The notes under the pieces were generated by a model. The model did not search any database and was not told where the DNA came from. It saw only the letters and a program-made list of their open reading frames with translations. DNA of 64,000 nucleotides. Source: Alcanivorax sp. 24. GTDB lineage: Bacteria; Pseudomonadota; Gammaproteobacteria; Pseudomonadales; Alcanivoracaceae. A program made the position numbers and the translations under genes. Where the stretch lies: assembly GCF_004360225.1 (NCBI RefSeq), contig NZ_SNUA01000013.1, forward strand, positions 1 through 64,000, read 5' to 3'. Position 1 is the stretch's first letter. Each line of letters begins with the position of its first letter. Of the stretch, positions 12,274 through 20,964 are shown piece by piece.

Positions 12274-12308
12274 AAAGGCCTGGTGGCACAAGCCGCCGGG
12301 CCTTTTGT
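12274..12308 (+). terminator. Rho-independent terminator of rpmB-rpmG
   Basis: Stem AAGGCCTGGTGGC pairs through a short ACAA loop with GCCGCCGGGCCTT (two G-U pairs), followed by TTTGTTG. It begins 33 bp after the rpmG stop. Confidence 0.88.
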
Positions 12309-12354
12309 TGTGCCCGCCAATTGCCGCCATTTCCCACGGAACCAATTGCCTACA

Positions 12355-12727
12355 ACTACGAAGACGCTGTGGGGGGGGCTTGCCTGCAAGCGAATAGGGC
12401 AACGCCGGAGGCCGGAATTCGCCAGCAAGCTGGTCTTCCACAGTCTTACCACAAGGCCGCTGTGGGAAACTTGCTTGCAAGCGAATGGCCCAACGCGGCA
12501 GGGGGGGCGGGACTTGCCAGCAAGCTGGTCTCCCACAGTCTTACCACAAGGCCGCTGTGGGAAACTTGCTTGCAAGCGAATGGCCCAACGCGGCAGGGGG
12601 GGGCGGGACCTGCCAGCAAGCTGGTCTCCCACAGTCTTACCACAAGGCCGCTGTGGGAAGCTTGCTTGCAAGCGAATGGCCAATGGTCCAGAGACATTCG
12701 CGGCCAAGGCCGCTCCCCACAGCGGCT
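12355..12727. repeat. Tandem REPIN array, 95/96-bp period
   Basis: Heads GCTGTGGGAA recur at 12461, 12556 and 12652, each with a GCTTG-CTTG-CAAGC hairpin, a spacer containing CCCAACGCGG and a run of G, then an inverted hairpin and CTCCCACAGTCTTACCACAAG. The 95 versus 96 bp spacing comes from G-run length. A diverged copy precedes them at 12355-12450. The array fills the 485 bp between rpmG and the toxin remnant. Confidence 0.88.
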
Positions 12728-13019
12728 TAATAACCCGCCTCCTTCTGATGCTGGAATGCCAGCACATAGACGGTATCGTCGGCGGGTTCAAAGCGGTACA
12801 GCGCGATATAGCCAGAGTCCCCGAAAGGAATCACCAACTCACGCAATACAGGAATCGCTTCGTCCGGGCGGCCAACGGTGGGAGTTGATTCCAGTAGCAA
12901 AAAGTGCTGCTCAATGACCTGTCCGGCGCGCCGGGCCGCCTCGGGAGCCTTGTCAAGCAGGACCGGCGGCACCTCGCCGGGCCTTGAGTTGCTCGGGCAG
13001 TAACGACTATTCGTGGCAC
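12727..13019 (-). pseudogene. ParE/RelE family toxin, frameshifted
   Basis: Two frames make one toxin. From a GTG at 13019 the first frame reads MPRIVVTARATQGPARCRR; from about 12965 the next frame reads LLDKAPEAARRAGQVIEQHFLLLESTPTVGRPDEAIPVLRELVIPFGDSGYIALYRFE and ends AFQHQKEAGY. Restoring one T in CGGTCCTG (giving CGGTTCCTG, R-F-L) joins them into a normal ParE of about 97 residues. The start overlaps the antitoxin end, as in parDE operons. The toxin would cleave mRNA or poison gyrase depending on subfamily; in this form it should be inactive. Confidence 0.8.
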
Positions 13020-13279
13020 TCGGGAGTATCCTGTTCATTGTCAGTGCCCCAGGTCTTCAACCAGTCACGAACTTCCTGCCCCGTCAGATGCTGTCCTGTT
13101 TCCTGATAGGCTTGCCAGGAGGCCAGCGCTTCTTGCCGAAAGCTTTCGCGTGCTTCCTCCCGTTCAACATACTGCTGAATAGCCTCCAGCATGAGCCAGT
13201 GGGCCGAACGGCGCCGTTGATTGGCAAGGTGCTGGACGCGGCTTTTCAGTTCGTCGTCGATCTTCAGGGGCGTTGCCAT
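13007..13279 (-). CDS. CopG/ParD-like antitoxin (partner of the broken toxin)
   Basis: The 90-residue protein starts MATPLKIDDELKSRVQHLANQRRRSAHWLMLEAIQQYVEREE, a ribbon-helix-helix DNA-binding domain typical of CopG/ParD antitoxins, with an acidic C-terminal tail that should wrap the toxin. The ATG at 13279 is used, not an in-frame start at 13297, because the fold begins there. The end overlaps the toxin start by 13 bp. It probably represses its own operon. It remains intact although its toxin is frameshifted. Confidence 0.82.
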   Translation of the reverse strand: MATPLKIDDELKSRVQHLANQRRRSAHWLMLEAIQQYVEREEARESFRQEALASWQAYQETGQHLTGQEVRDWLKTWGTDNEQDTPECHE

Positions 13280-13606
13280 GATGGGCCCTCGTATCAATAA
13301 GTAATACCTGGTGATAAACTGGTCTCCACCTGATCAAATGTCCAGTCCCTGATCACGGCCGGGCGCGATTCAAGCTGCCTCATCCCAACCTTCCCACCAG
13401 TAGGTTGAAGCTCAAAATGTCACCGCATATTCATTGTCCGGGAATAAAACTGAAACCCGGCCGTCGCCTTTCCGTCCTTAAAATCCGTCCTTATGCAATC
13501 TTATGTAACGCTTTGTACGTTGCCCGCACTCTTGTGATCTGATTCTCAGCATGATTTTACATATCGAATATAGGAAATGTGACTGAGCGCACTTTTTCAT
13601 AATGAC

Positions 13607-13627
13607 AAAATGACATTATTTCATTTT
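13607..13627. promoter_or_regulatory. Palindrome upstream of flp, possible operator
   Basis: AAAATGA, seven bases, TCATTTT. An overlapping TAATG...CATTA pair (13602-13617 area) makes a nested symmetric site. No regulator is assigned. Confidence 0.35.
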
Positions 13628-13821
13628 GGGTCAGGTTTTTGCACACTCAAAACAACTCAGTGCGTATTCGGAAAATGTAAAATGCAGACGGGGAGGTGCC
13701 AAAGGAGTCGGGGGGTAAGCAAAACCACTTATCGCATGCTACCGGCCGATTATCTTAAGAGCGGATCTGTAAGTGATTGAAATTGCTACGTGTATTTACG
13801 CAGTATGCACAAAGTAGAACT

Positions 13822-13837
13822 TGTGACGAACGTCACA
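13822..13837. promoter_or_regulatory. CRP/Vfr-type binding site upstream of flp
   Basis: TGTGA-CGAACG-TCACA, both half-sites perfect with the standard six-base spacer. It lies 75 bp before the flp start. A cAMP-dependent CRP or Vfr regulator is the natural candidate; binding is inferred from the consensus. Confidence 0.65.
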
Positions 13838-13911
13838 CCGCATCTACGATTAAAACTGAAAGGTGCCCCTGTCTGGGGGGTAATTAAAAAGCCGCAAGGG
13901 AGCGCTTTAAA

Positions 13912-14160
13912 ATGAAACTGATCCAATCCATTAATACCGCCACTCAATTCCTGATGGCGCGTCTCTTTTCCCAAATGCCAACCCGTAGTAACCGCCAGCG
14001 TGGGGCTAGTGCGTTGGAGTATATTATGTTGGCTGCCGTAGTTGTTGGCTTGTTAGTGGCACTTGCTCTCGCCTTTGGTACTGATGCAACGAACCCTCTG
14101 ATCACATTCTTCAAAGACCTCTTCTCGACTGCGGGCGAGCAAATTCCCTCAGGTACCTAA
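13912..14160 (+). CDS. flp: Flp-type pilin
   Basis: Major pilin subunit of a Tad/Flp type IVb pilus, 82 residues. The leader has the prepilin site RQRG|ASALEYIML, with glutamate at +5 and tyrosine at +6 as in Flp pilins, followed by a hydrophobic helix (AAVVVGLLVALALAF). The leader is long (about 31 residues). It should be cut by a prepilin peptidase that is not encoded in this cluster. It is the first gene of the locus and has a separate AT-rich upstream region with a CRP-type site. Confidence 0.9.
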   Translation: MKLIQSINTATQFLMARLFSQMPTRSNRQRGASALEYIMLAAVVVGLLVALALAFGTDATNPLITFFKDLFSTAGEQIPSGT

Positions 14161-14189
14161 ATTCTAAATTAGAGATACAGGGTAGGACC

Positions 14190-14660
14190 ATGAGAAGAAA
14201 GTGTCGCCAAGCGGGATCAGTTTCACTTGAATTCATGATGTTGTTCCCGCTCGTAGTCGCTGTGCTATACGCAACTGCAGTGTACGGTATTACCTTTTTT
14301 GGGAAGTACCAAATGCAAGATGCGGCGGATCGTGCAGTTGCGGCGGCACTTCTCGTTGATCGGTCCGCATATGAAGATGACAAGATTGAAGATGCGATCC
14401 GGAACCAGGCTAAGTCCGCATTAGAAAAGCTCGTCACAAAGCTTCCTGCGGGCTGGCGTGATCGTTTGGATGCAGACTGTGATGTTGCTGAAAGCGGTGT
14501 GGTTGCTCCTGGCATGGTAGATGTAGAAATGCTGGAGTGCTCATTGACTTATAACGACTTTGGGAACAAGCCGATTGTTCCAGGCCTGAATTTCGGATGG
14601 CTGGGGAAATTTCCTCCCTTGCCGGCCTCCTTGGCCGTAAAGGCAAGTGTGGCCTTTTAG
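14190..14660 (+). CDS. TadE-like pseudopilin
   Basis: The 156-residue protein has a short basic leader and RQAGSVSLEFMMLFPLVVAVLYATAVYGITFF, the TadE-type pseudopilin pattern (G|xxxxE plus a hydrophobic helix). The remainder (about 40-156) should lie in the periplasm and holds two cysteines (DADCDVAES and LECSL) that could form a disulfide. It is probably a minor pilin needed for Flp fibre assembly. It sits 29 bp after flp. Confidence 0.8.
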   Translation: MRRKCRQAGSVSLEFMMLFPLVVAVLYATAVYGITFFGKYQMQDAADRAVAAALLVDRSAYEDDKIEDAIRNQAKSALEKLVTKLPAGWRDRLDADCDVAESGVVAPGMVDVEMLECSLTYNDFGNKPIVPGLNFGWLGKFPPLPASLAVKASVAF

Positions 14661-14700
14661 GCGGAGTAAGTGATCCCAATAGGAAAGCCCGGAGGGGGAC

Positions 14701-15627
14701 ATGGGAACTCGAGTGTTATACGCGCTGCCGGCGCTGTTGCTGGCGGCTTTGGCTCTGATCCTTGCCTTGGTGGGATTAAGCCGCGAACCGGAACCGGCCC
14801 CGGTGGGTGCGTCACCTTCACAGAAGGCGGAGGCAACGCGCTCCAGTTCGGCGACGAAACATCGATACTGGGCCATTGCCCGCTCGGTGCCGGCCGGGGA
14901 GCCGCTTAAGGAAGACATGCTGGTGGAGGTGTCCTCGGCATCACCACTGACGGATGGCATTGGCGCTGATCAGAACCTTGTTGGCAAGCCATTGAAGCAG
15001 GATGTTCGGGCTGGTGAGTTGCTGACCCAACGTCATCTCGATGGTAGTGGACGCCCCTTGCCAGACGTGGTTCCGGAAGGGTTTCGGGCCCTGGCTATTT
15101 CCGTTGATAACGTGGTTGGTGCCGGTGGTTTACTGCAACCGGGGGACCGAGTTGATGTGCTTTCCGCCTTTAAACGCGGTGGAGACAAGAAAGGCCCCGC
15201 AGCGCTGGTGATACAAGAGGACTTGGAGGTCTTGGCCGTGCACGGGGAGTTGGCGGATGGCCCGCCTCAAAAAGAGGAAGACCGTCGTCGTAGCTCCAAT
15301 AACACGGTGGTGTTGGCCGTGCCAGAGGAAAAGGTCACAGGCCTGCTTTTAGCCTCCACGGAAAGTACCTTGCGTTTAGCGGTAGTCGGATCCGGTGTTC
15401 GTGCTGGTGTTGACGACGACTCGCTGCCTGCCGAAGACTCGGAGCAAGTCGAGCTTGTATTGGCGAACAACGACACGGAAGCGGAACCCGCCGCAAAACC
15501 CTTCTATCTCGAAGACTTCTTCCCTAAAGAAAAGCAGCCTGCCAGAGCGCCGGTGGTGCGTCAGTCACCCGGTCATCGGGTACAGGTATTCGAGGGATCC
15601 GAAGCGAGGAGCACCTATGTACGCTAA
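14701..15627 (+). CDS. cpaB: Flp pilus assembly protein CpaB/RcpC
   Basis: The 308-residue protein has one N-terminal membrane segment (VLYALPALLLAALALILALVGLS), then an SAF-like domain (HRYWAIARSVPAGEPLKEDMLVEV ... AGELLTQRHLDG) and the RcpC/CpaB domain (GFRALAISVDNVVGAGGLLQPGDRVDVLSAF). It is periplasmic and thought to support the outer-membrane secretin channel. It begins at an ATG after GAGGGGGAC. Its end overlaps the secretin start by 11 bp. Confidence 0.9.
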   Translation: MGTRVLYALPALLLAALALILALVGLSREPEPAPVGASPSQKAEATRSSSATKHRYWAIARSVPAGEPLKEDMLVEVSSASPLTDGIGADQNLVGKPLKQDVRAGELLTQRHLDGSGRPLPDVVPEGFRALAISVDNVVGAGGLLQPGDRVDVLSAFKRGGDKKGPAALVIQEDLEVLAVHGELADGPPQKEEDRRRSSNNTVVLAVPEEKVTGLLLASTESTLRLAVVGSGVRAGVDDDSLPAEDSEQVELVLANNDTEAEPAAKPFYLEDFFPKEKQPARAPVVRQSPGHRVQVFEGSEARSTYVR

Positions 15628-16789
15628 ATACGGGCTGCGTCTACTGCTGGGCGGGCTGATGGCATTGATGACGTTGCTGGTTCAAGCCGATGACAGCTTG
15701 TCGCCGTCGACGACCTTGGCGCCGGGGGATCAGAAGGTTCTGGCTTTCCCGTCTCAAGTCACCAAAGTGGCGACCTCCGATCCGGAGGTGGCGACACTCA
15801 CCGTTAGTGGCACTCAGGAACTGCTGTTGACAGCCAAAAAGGAAGGATCGGCGGAGCTCACTGTTTGGCTGAGAGGAACTGATAAACCGTTGCGGAGTGT
15901 GGTGGTGGTTGCCACCACCCAGGGGGCTTCTCTTCCCTTTGGCACCCAAGTGCAAACCGAAATCCGGGTACTGGAAGTGAACCGCTCCGAATTGAACAGT
16001 TTGGGGGTGTACTACGCCAACTTGTTCAATGGTGGCGATACCGCCATTGGGGTGGCTCCACCTGGACAAGGGTTTCGTGGTTTCGGAAGCGCTTCTTCTT
16101 CCCAGGGCGCGCTTGGCTCCGATGGCTTCAACCTTTTTCGCATCGGCGCCAACTCTCTGACTATCATTGACGCTTTGGAGTCCGGTGGATTCGCCTATAC
16201 GTTGGCCGAACCCTCCTTGACCAGCTTGAGTGGCCAGAGTGCCTCGTTTCTAGCTGGTGGCGAGTTTCCTGTACCTACTCGCAGCAACGACAACGGCGTC
16301 CAGATCGAATACAAAGAGTTTGGTGTCGGGGTAACGCTTACTCCCACCGTTATCAATGGTCAGCAGATCATTCTAAAGGTGGCACCGGAAGTCAGCGAGC
16401 TGGATTATTCCGCTGGTGTGCAAACCGGGGGAGTTCAGGTTCCGGGGCTGCGCGTTCGCCGCTCTGAAACCACGGTATCACTGGCGCCTGGCGAGACCTT
16501 CATTATCAGTGGACTGGTTAGCCGCAGTACCGTCAACAGCAGCGACCGTATTCCGGGGTTGGGAAATATCCCCATCCTGGGAGCGTTTTTCCGATCCAGC
16601 CGTATTTCCCGGGATGACAAAGAGCTGGTTATGGTGGTGACGCCGCATTTGGTAACGCCGCGTAAGCCTTCGGACCCGCCTCTCGTTCTTCCTGGTGTCG
16701 GCTATCGGGAAAGCAGCACCGGCTGGTTCGACATGGCCACGGAACCCCGTCGTGGCTCGCGTCCCATTCGTCACGGAGTGAGTTGGTGA
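15617..16789 (+). CDS. rcpA: Type II/IV secretin, Flp pilus channel RcpA/CpaC
   Basis: Outer-membrane secretin of the Tad pilus, 390 residues. Signal peptide (LRLLLGGLMALMTLLVQA), pilus N1-type domain with KVLAFPSQVTKVATSDPEVATLTVSGTQELLLTAKKEG, then the secretin core: AEPSLTSLSGQSASFLAGGEFPVP, EYKEFGVGVTLTPTV and the C-terminal signature APGETFIISGLVSRS ... IPGLGNIPILGAFFRS, DDKELVMVVTPHLV. It is on the short side for the family. The ATG at 15617 replaces an upstream extension in another gene's coding region. It overlaps both neighbours. Confidence 0.92.
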   Translation: MYAKYGLRLLLGGLMALMTLLVQADDSLSPSTTLAPGDQKVLAFPSQVTKVATSDPEVATLTVSGTQELLLTAKKEGSAELTVWLRGTDKPLRSVVVVATTQGASLPFGTQVQTEIRVLEVNRSELNSLGVYYANLFNGGDTAIGVAPPGQGFRGFGSASSSQGALGSDGFNLFRIGANSLTIIDALESGGFAYTLAEPSLTSLSGQSASFLAGGEFPVPTRSNDNGVQIEYKEFGVGVTLTPTVINGQQIILKVAPEVSELDYSAGVQTGGVQVPGLRVRRSETTVSLAPGETFIISGLVSRSTVNSSDRIPGLGNIPILGAFFRSSRISRDDKELVMVVTPHLVTPRKPSDPPLVLPGVGYRESSTGWFDMATEPRRGSRPIRHGVSW

Positions 16790-17985
16790 GCGCTATGGCG
16801 GACAATGAGATCATCCTGTCAGTAATCGATGATGCCAGCCTCAGAACCTGGCTGGATCGGGTGGTGGACAACAGTTTTCGCATGGAATTTGTTGGCCGCT
16901 CTGATGTAGGGCGGGTGTTGCGTCTTCTGGAAGCAACCACGGCGCACGTGGTTCTGGTTGAGGTCAACGAAGAAGAGTTGAACCAGTCCCTGGCCATTAT
17001 TACGGCGCTGACCAGCGCCCGCCCCTGGCTGACTGTAATCACCGTGTGTGCTCGTTCGAACCAGGAGTTGTTGCTGCAGAGTATGAGAGCTGGCGCAAGG
17101 GATTGTCTGGTTGCCGGGCAGGATGCCACGGAGGTTCGTGATCGGCTTCGCCGTCATCAACTGGTTCGTGCGGGGCATTACGACGATGAGAATCGTTCTA
17201 CCACCGGTAATCTTATTCTGGTCACTGGGGCGGATGCTTCGGTTGACACCCGCTTTTTGACCCAGAATCTTGTAATTGAACTGAGCCGACGAGACCCGAA
17301 AAGCCGTACTCTGGCTATTGATACACAATCCGAACGTGGCTGCTTTTATCTAGACAGTCGCAGCCAATACACTTTGGAGAACTTGCTAGCGAGCCCCGAA
17401 ACGCTGGATGAAACGCTGATCAATACGGCGCTGGAGGAGTTTCGACCAGGGCTTCGTCTTCTGGCTGGAGGCCAGGCGGAGCATCATCTCGGCGGGGATC
17501 GCAGCGCGGACCTGTTCATTGCTTTGAATGGCTTGATGCAGATGTTCGATCGCATCGTGGTGAATATTGGCAACCTGCATAGTGAGCATTGGATCCGAGC
17601 GCTGGGCATACACACGCAACACCTTCTGGTGGCCATTCATCCTCTGGTGGATCACGCCCATGCTGCCCGCGGGTTGATCAGCGATTGGCGTTCTCATATC
17701 GGTAGTCAGGGACAAATGAAGGTGGTAGTGGACGGATACGTCAACGGCGTCCCCCCGTCCAGTGATGAGCTGGCGGAGACCTCGGGTGCTCCCCTTGCCG
17801 GCACCCTGCCGATGGATTGGAAATATCGCGTCCTGGCGATCAATTCCGGCCAAACCATGCAGGATCAGGCTCCACGTTCTTCTTACTGTCGTCAGATGGC
17901 GTCGCTGCTGACGAAGTTGGGAGAACGTGATTTACCACAGAATCAAAGCGGCGGCTGGTTGCGTCGGGTTATGGCCAAGGCCTAG
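16786..17985 (+). CDS. tadZ: TadZ/CpaE-like pilus localization protein without Walker A
   Basis: The 399-residue protein has an N-terminal receiver-like domain (about 5-130: EIILSVIDDASLRTWLDRVV ... SMRAGARDCLVAG) and a C-terminal ParA/MinD-like domain. In TadZ/CpaE this pairing guides the pilus machine to its place in the cell. The nucleotide loop expected after NLILVTGA is ASVDTRFL instead of GKGGxGKT, so ATP hydrolysis is unlikely; the later LAIDTQ and DRIVVNIGN strands remain. The GTG at 16786 has GGAG seven bases upstream and overlaps the rcpA stop; the ATG at 16795 is the alternative. Confidence 0.85.
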   Translation: MSAMADNEIILSVIDDASLRTWLDRVVDNSFRMEFVGRSDVGRVLRLLEATTAHVVLVEVNEEELNQSLAIITALTSARPWLTVITVCARSNQELLLQSMRAGARDCLVAGQDATEVRDRLRRHQLVRAGHYDDENRSTTGNLILVTGADASVDTRFLTQNLVIELSRRDPKSRTLAIDTQSERGCFYLDSRSQYTLENLLASPETLDETLINTALEEFRPGLRLLAGGQAEHHLGGDRSADLFIALNGLMQMFDRIVVNIGNLHSEHWIRALGIHTQHLLVAIHPLVDHAHAARGLISDWRSHIGSQGQMKVVVDGYVNGVPPSSDELAETSGAPLAGTLPMDWKYRVLAINSGQTMQDQAPRSSYCRQMASLLTKLGERDLPQNQSGGWLRRVMAKA

Positions 17986-17994
17986 GAGTAACGT

Positions 17995-19167
17995 GTGACG
18001 GGGCGCATTGACCAGGAGTATCAAACGCTCAAGGACCACACGCACAGGTGGGTGGTAGAGCGGCTTGATGAAGCAGGAATCGAAGTTGGCCGTGCCACTC
18101 GGGAGCGCTTGGCCGAATTCACTCGAGGGCAGATCTCCCACTATATTGCTCAAAATCGTGTCCCGCTTTCCACTCAGGACCTGAACCAACTGATCCGGGA
18201 TACCTTGGACGAAGTTACCGGCTTTGGTCCGCTGGAGCCGCTGCTGGCGGATGATCGTGTCAATGACATCCTGGTCAACGGACCAAACCAGGTATTTGTA
18301 GAAATAGGTGGCGTTCTACAACACGCCCGGGCCCGGTTTATCAACGACGAACATGTGTTACGAATTATCCGCCGGATGTTGGCGCCGCTAGGGAGAAGGC
18401 TGGATGAAGCCAGCCCGATGGTCGACGCCCGGCTTCCTGACGGCTCTCGCGTTAATGCGGTTATTCCCCCTTTGGCTTTGGAAGGGCCCACATTAAGTAT
18501 CAGAAAGTTCACCGGTAACCATCTCAGTGCCAAGGACCTGATAGAAAAAGGGTCCATGACCGAAGCCTGTCTTGATGTTTTGATCCGAGCGGTGGAATCG
18601 GCCCGTAATATTATTGTCAGCGGTGGTACGGGCACGGGTAAAACCACCATGCTCAATCTCATCAGCCAATACATTCCTCGCCAGGAACGAATTCTGACGA
18701 TCGAAGACTCCGCTGAGCTGGTTTTGAATCACCCTCATGTGGTGAGACTTGAGACCCGCCCGGCCAATACCGAGGGCCGGGGGCGGATTACCGCCCGCGA
18801 TCTGGTGATCAACGCTCTGCGTATGAGGCCTGACCGAATCATTCTTGGCGAGGTACGTTCCGGAGAGATCATCGAGTTACTTCAAGCCATGAACACGGGG
18901 CACGAAGGGTCGATGAGTACGATTCACGCAAACAGCACCAGGGACGCCTTGGTGCGGATTGAAACCCTCCTGGCCGTGAACGGATATGATGCCAGTGAAA
19001 AAGCAATTGGTCGGCTGATCGGATCGGCCCTGGATATCATTATTCAACTGGTTCGATTGCCGGACGGGCGCCGCCGGGTTTCTGAAGTTGTGGCGCTGTC
19101 GCCAACCAGCGACAACCCTTACAACATGGACTATCTGTACCGGAGTGAAGACCATGAGCACGTTTAA
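17995..19167 (+). CDS. tadA: Tad pilus assembly ATPase TadA/CpaF
   Basis: Hexameric secretion ATPase of the GspE/VirB11 family that powers Flp pilus extension, 390 residues. N-terminal domain (about 1-130, with [23 protein letters not shown]), Walker [10 protein letters not shown] at 210-218, Asp box [19 protein letters not shown], Walker B region [15 protein letters not shown] and His box [14 protein letters not shown]. It starts at GTG 17995 behind an AGGAG site. It overlaps tadB by 14 bp. Confidence 0.95.
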   Translation: MTGRIDQEYQTLKDHTHRWVVERLDEAGIEVGRATRERLAEFTRGQISHYIAQNRVPLSTQDLNQLIRDTLDEVTGFGPLEPLLADDRVNDILVNGPNQVFVEIGGVLQHARARFINDEHVLRIIRRMLAPLGRRLDEASPMVDARLPDGSRVNAVIPPLALEGPTLSIRKFTGNHLSAKDLIEKGSMTEACLDVLIRAVESARNIIVSGGTGTGKTTMLNLISQYIPRQERILTIEDSAELVLNHPHVVRLETRPANTEGRGRITARDLVINALRMRPDRIILGEVRSGEIIELLQAMNTGHEGSMSTIHANSTRDALVRIETLLAVNGYDASEKAIGRLIGSALDIIIQLVRLPDGRRRVSEVVALSPTSDNPYNMDYLYRSEDHEHV

Positions 19168-20074
19168 TTGGTTGGTGGCTTCACAGATTCTGGCGTTCAT
19201 AGCATTGGCTGTTGTTGCTTTGCAGTGGCTCTGGTTCAACTTGCGAGAGCAGCGTCAGATCAAGGAAGCGGTAGAGAGGCGCCTTGCCCTGGGTTCTGAA
19301 AATGGGGCGGCGCCACCCGTGGAGCAGGTGCTCATCGGTAAGCTGGAGCGCCTCCTGGTTCCTGCGGGCATTCGCTTATCGGACAGTCAGCTCATACTGG
19401 TTGGTGCCTTCCTTTTCGCATTGGTATTAGCAGTACTCTTCGCCAAGGGAACAGTAGCGGCGTTGGTTGCTCTGGTTTTGATGGTGATGACTTTGCTGCT
19501 CTACTGGAAGTTCCGGTTTGAGCAACAGCGCCGCCGAATCAATGAGGAATTACCCGGTATTATGGAAACCGCCCTGCGCTATATGGATGCGGGCCGGTCA
19601 CTTGAGCAGTCTCTGGTTGAATCGTTTCGCGAAGCTCATCCGGTGTTTGATCCCTTGGCTTTTCGTCTCCGCAGTGCGGTGGAAGCGGGGCGAGATTACA
19701 CTTCTCTGTTCGAAGACTTCTCTTCTCTATATAGAATTCCATCGTTGATCCTGGTTTCCATTGCGCTTAGAACTTCTGCTCGCTTTGGCTCCTCAATACG
19801 GCCTGTTATGCAGCAGGTGGCAAGCTCCCTTCGATCTCAACAGGAATTACGTCGTGAGTTTATGGCTGCCACCTCGGAAACCCGCTTTACCGCTGGAGCC
19901 TTTGCGGTCATTCCGATGGGGATGGCGGCGTATGTAATACTGATGAACGAGAGTTATTCAGAGGTTCTCCTGAAAACCAGCACCGGGAATACCATGTTAA
20001 TGCTTGCTGGCGTTCTTCAAGGCCTGGGTATTCTTGTTATTCTCAAAATGATTCAGGGGGTGGGCCGTGTCTAA
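19154..20074 (+). CDS. tadB: Tad pilus inner-membrane platform protein TadB
   Basis: The 306-residue integral membrane protein of the GspF/T2SF family forms the inner-membrane platform with TadC and the ATPase. It has an N-terminal membrane helix, two central helices (about 75-120), the T2SF domain (INEELPGIMETALRYMDAGRSLEQSLVESF) and two C-terminal helices. The ATG at 19154 lies inside the end of tadA; the longer frame from 19088 has no family similarity. The following tadC overlaps by eight bases. Confidence 0.92.
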   Translation: MSTFNWLVASQILAFIALAVVALQWLWFNLREQRQIKEAVERRLALGSENGAAPPVEQVLIGKLERLLVPAGIRLSDSQLILVGAFLFALVLAVLFAKGTVAALVALVLMVMTLLLYWKFRFEQQRRRINEELPGIMETALRYMDAGRSLEQSLVESFREAHPVFDPLAFRLRSAVEAGRDYTSLFEDFSSLYRIPSLILVSIALRTSARFGSSIRPVMQQVASSLRSQQELRREFMAATSETRFTAGAFAVIPMGMAAYVILMNESYSEVLLKTSTGNTMLMLAGVLQGLGILVILKMIQGVGRV

Positions 20075-20939
20075 CGGATGGTTTATCGCTTCCACATTAC
20101 TGGCCCTTGTGGCCGGTGGTTGGGTCATCTTGAAGAGCCGGGAGTGGGAAAGCCGGGCACGGATCAGTGGCCGCATGCGGGCTTCCCCCGAAAGCTCTGA
20201 AGATGCCGCCTCGCGTAGCGCCTTTGAAAAACTGGCCTGGCGTCTGGCCAACTCTCCGTTGACCCGTGATGACTTCATGGAAATACAGCATGCCGTTTCA
20301 GCTACGGGAAGGGGTGTCGGCAGTGCTCAGCTAATCTATTTCTTTTACTGTTGGGTATTGCCGGTTATAGGAATCTTTCTGGGGTTTGCGTTTTTCGGGA
20401 TCCTGGGTGGAATGCTATGCGCTGCAGCTGTCTTCATTCTGCCTCGACGCATCATTCGGGGAATGGGAAGGTCCGCCGAGAAGCAGCAGAATCGAGAAGC
20501 TGTCGAGCTTTGTCATATGACCCGGATGCTGATGGAGGCGGGGTTATCTCTTGAGCGAGTAATGAGAATGATTGCTGCCCAAGCCCGCCCCCTTATGCCA
20601 AAACTGATTTTTAGGATTGATCGATTCAATAGGCTTATGGAGTCTGGTGCTGAAAGAAATCAGGTTCTTGATGAGTTGGGTGAAAACCGAAATATTCCGG
20701 TTCTTCGTAGTTACGTGATGCTGATGAAACAGAGCAGCCAATTGGGTGCCGGAGTATCCTCCAGCCTGGAGCAGATCATTTCGGAAGCCCGCGATGTGGA
20801 ACGATCCAAGCTTAAAGAAGAGACCAATAAGATCGGTGCCAAGATTACGGTGGTCATGATGGTTTTCATGCTGCCGGCGCTGTTCATCATTATCGGCGGG
20901 CCGGCGGTGATCTCCATCGCCGATGCTCTGTCTCGCTAG
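20067..20939 (+). CDS. tadC: Tad pilus inner-membrane platform protein TadC
   Basis: Second T2SF-type platform protein, 290 residues, starting at GTG 20067 inside tadB. It has an N-terminal helix, two adjacent helices (about 90-130), the T2SF segment (NREAVELCHMTRMLMEAGLSLERVMRMIAAQARPLMPKL) and a C-terminal helix (IGAKITVVMMVFMLPALFIIIGGPAVI). It forms the membrane base of the pilus motor with TadB. Confidence 0.92.
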   Translation: MSNGWFIASTLLALVAGGWVILKSREWESRARISGRMRASPESSEDAASRSAFEKLAWRLANSPLTRDDFMEIQHAVSATGRGVGSAQLIYFFYCWVLPVIGIFLGFAFFGILGGMLCAAAVFILPRRIIRGMGRSAEKQQNREAVELCHMTRMLMEAGLSLERVMRMIAAQARPLMPKLIFRIDRFNRLMESGAERNQVLDELGENRNIPVLRSYVMLMKQSSQLGAGVSSSLEQIISEARDVERSKLKEETNKIGAKITVVMMVFMLPALFIIIGGPAVISIADALSR

Positions 20940-20964
20940 CCGAAACATAAAGAGAGAAACTGCG

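Larger units (their letters stand above)
13280..13911. other. 632-bp gene-free region upstream of flp
   Basis: An AT-rich intergenic region before the Tad pilus locus, with no convincing ORF. It contains an AAAATGA-N7-TCATTTT palindrome (13607-13627) with TAATG/CATTA arms overlapping it, and a perfect TGTGA-N6-TCACA site (13822-13837). A large regulated promoter region for flp is the likely content. Confidence 0.6.
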
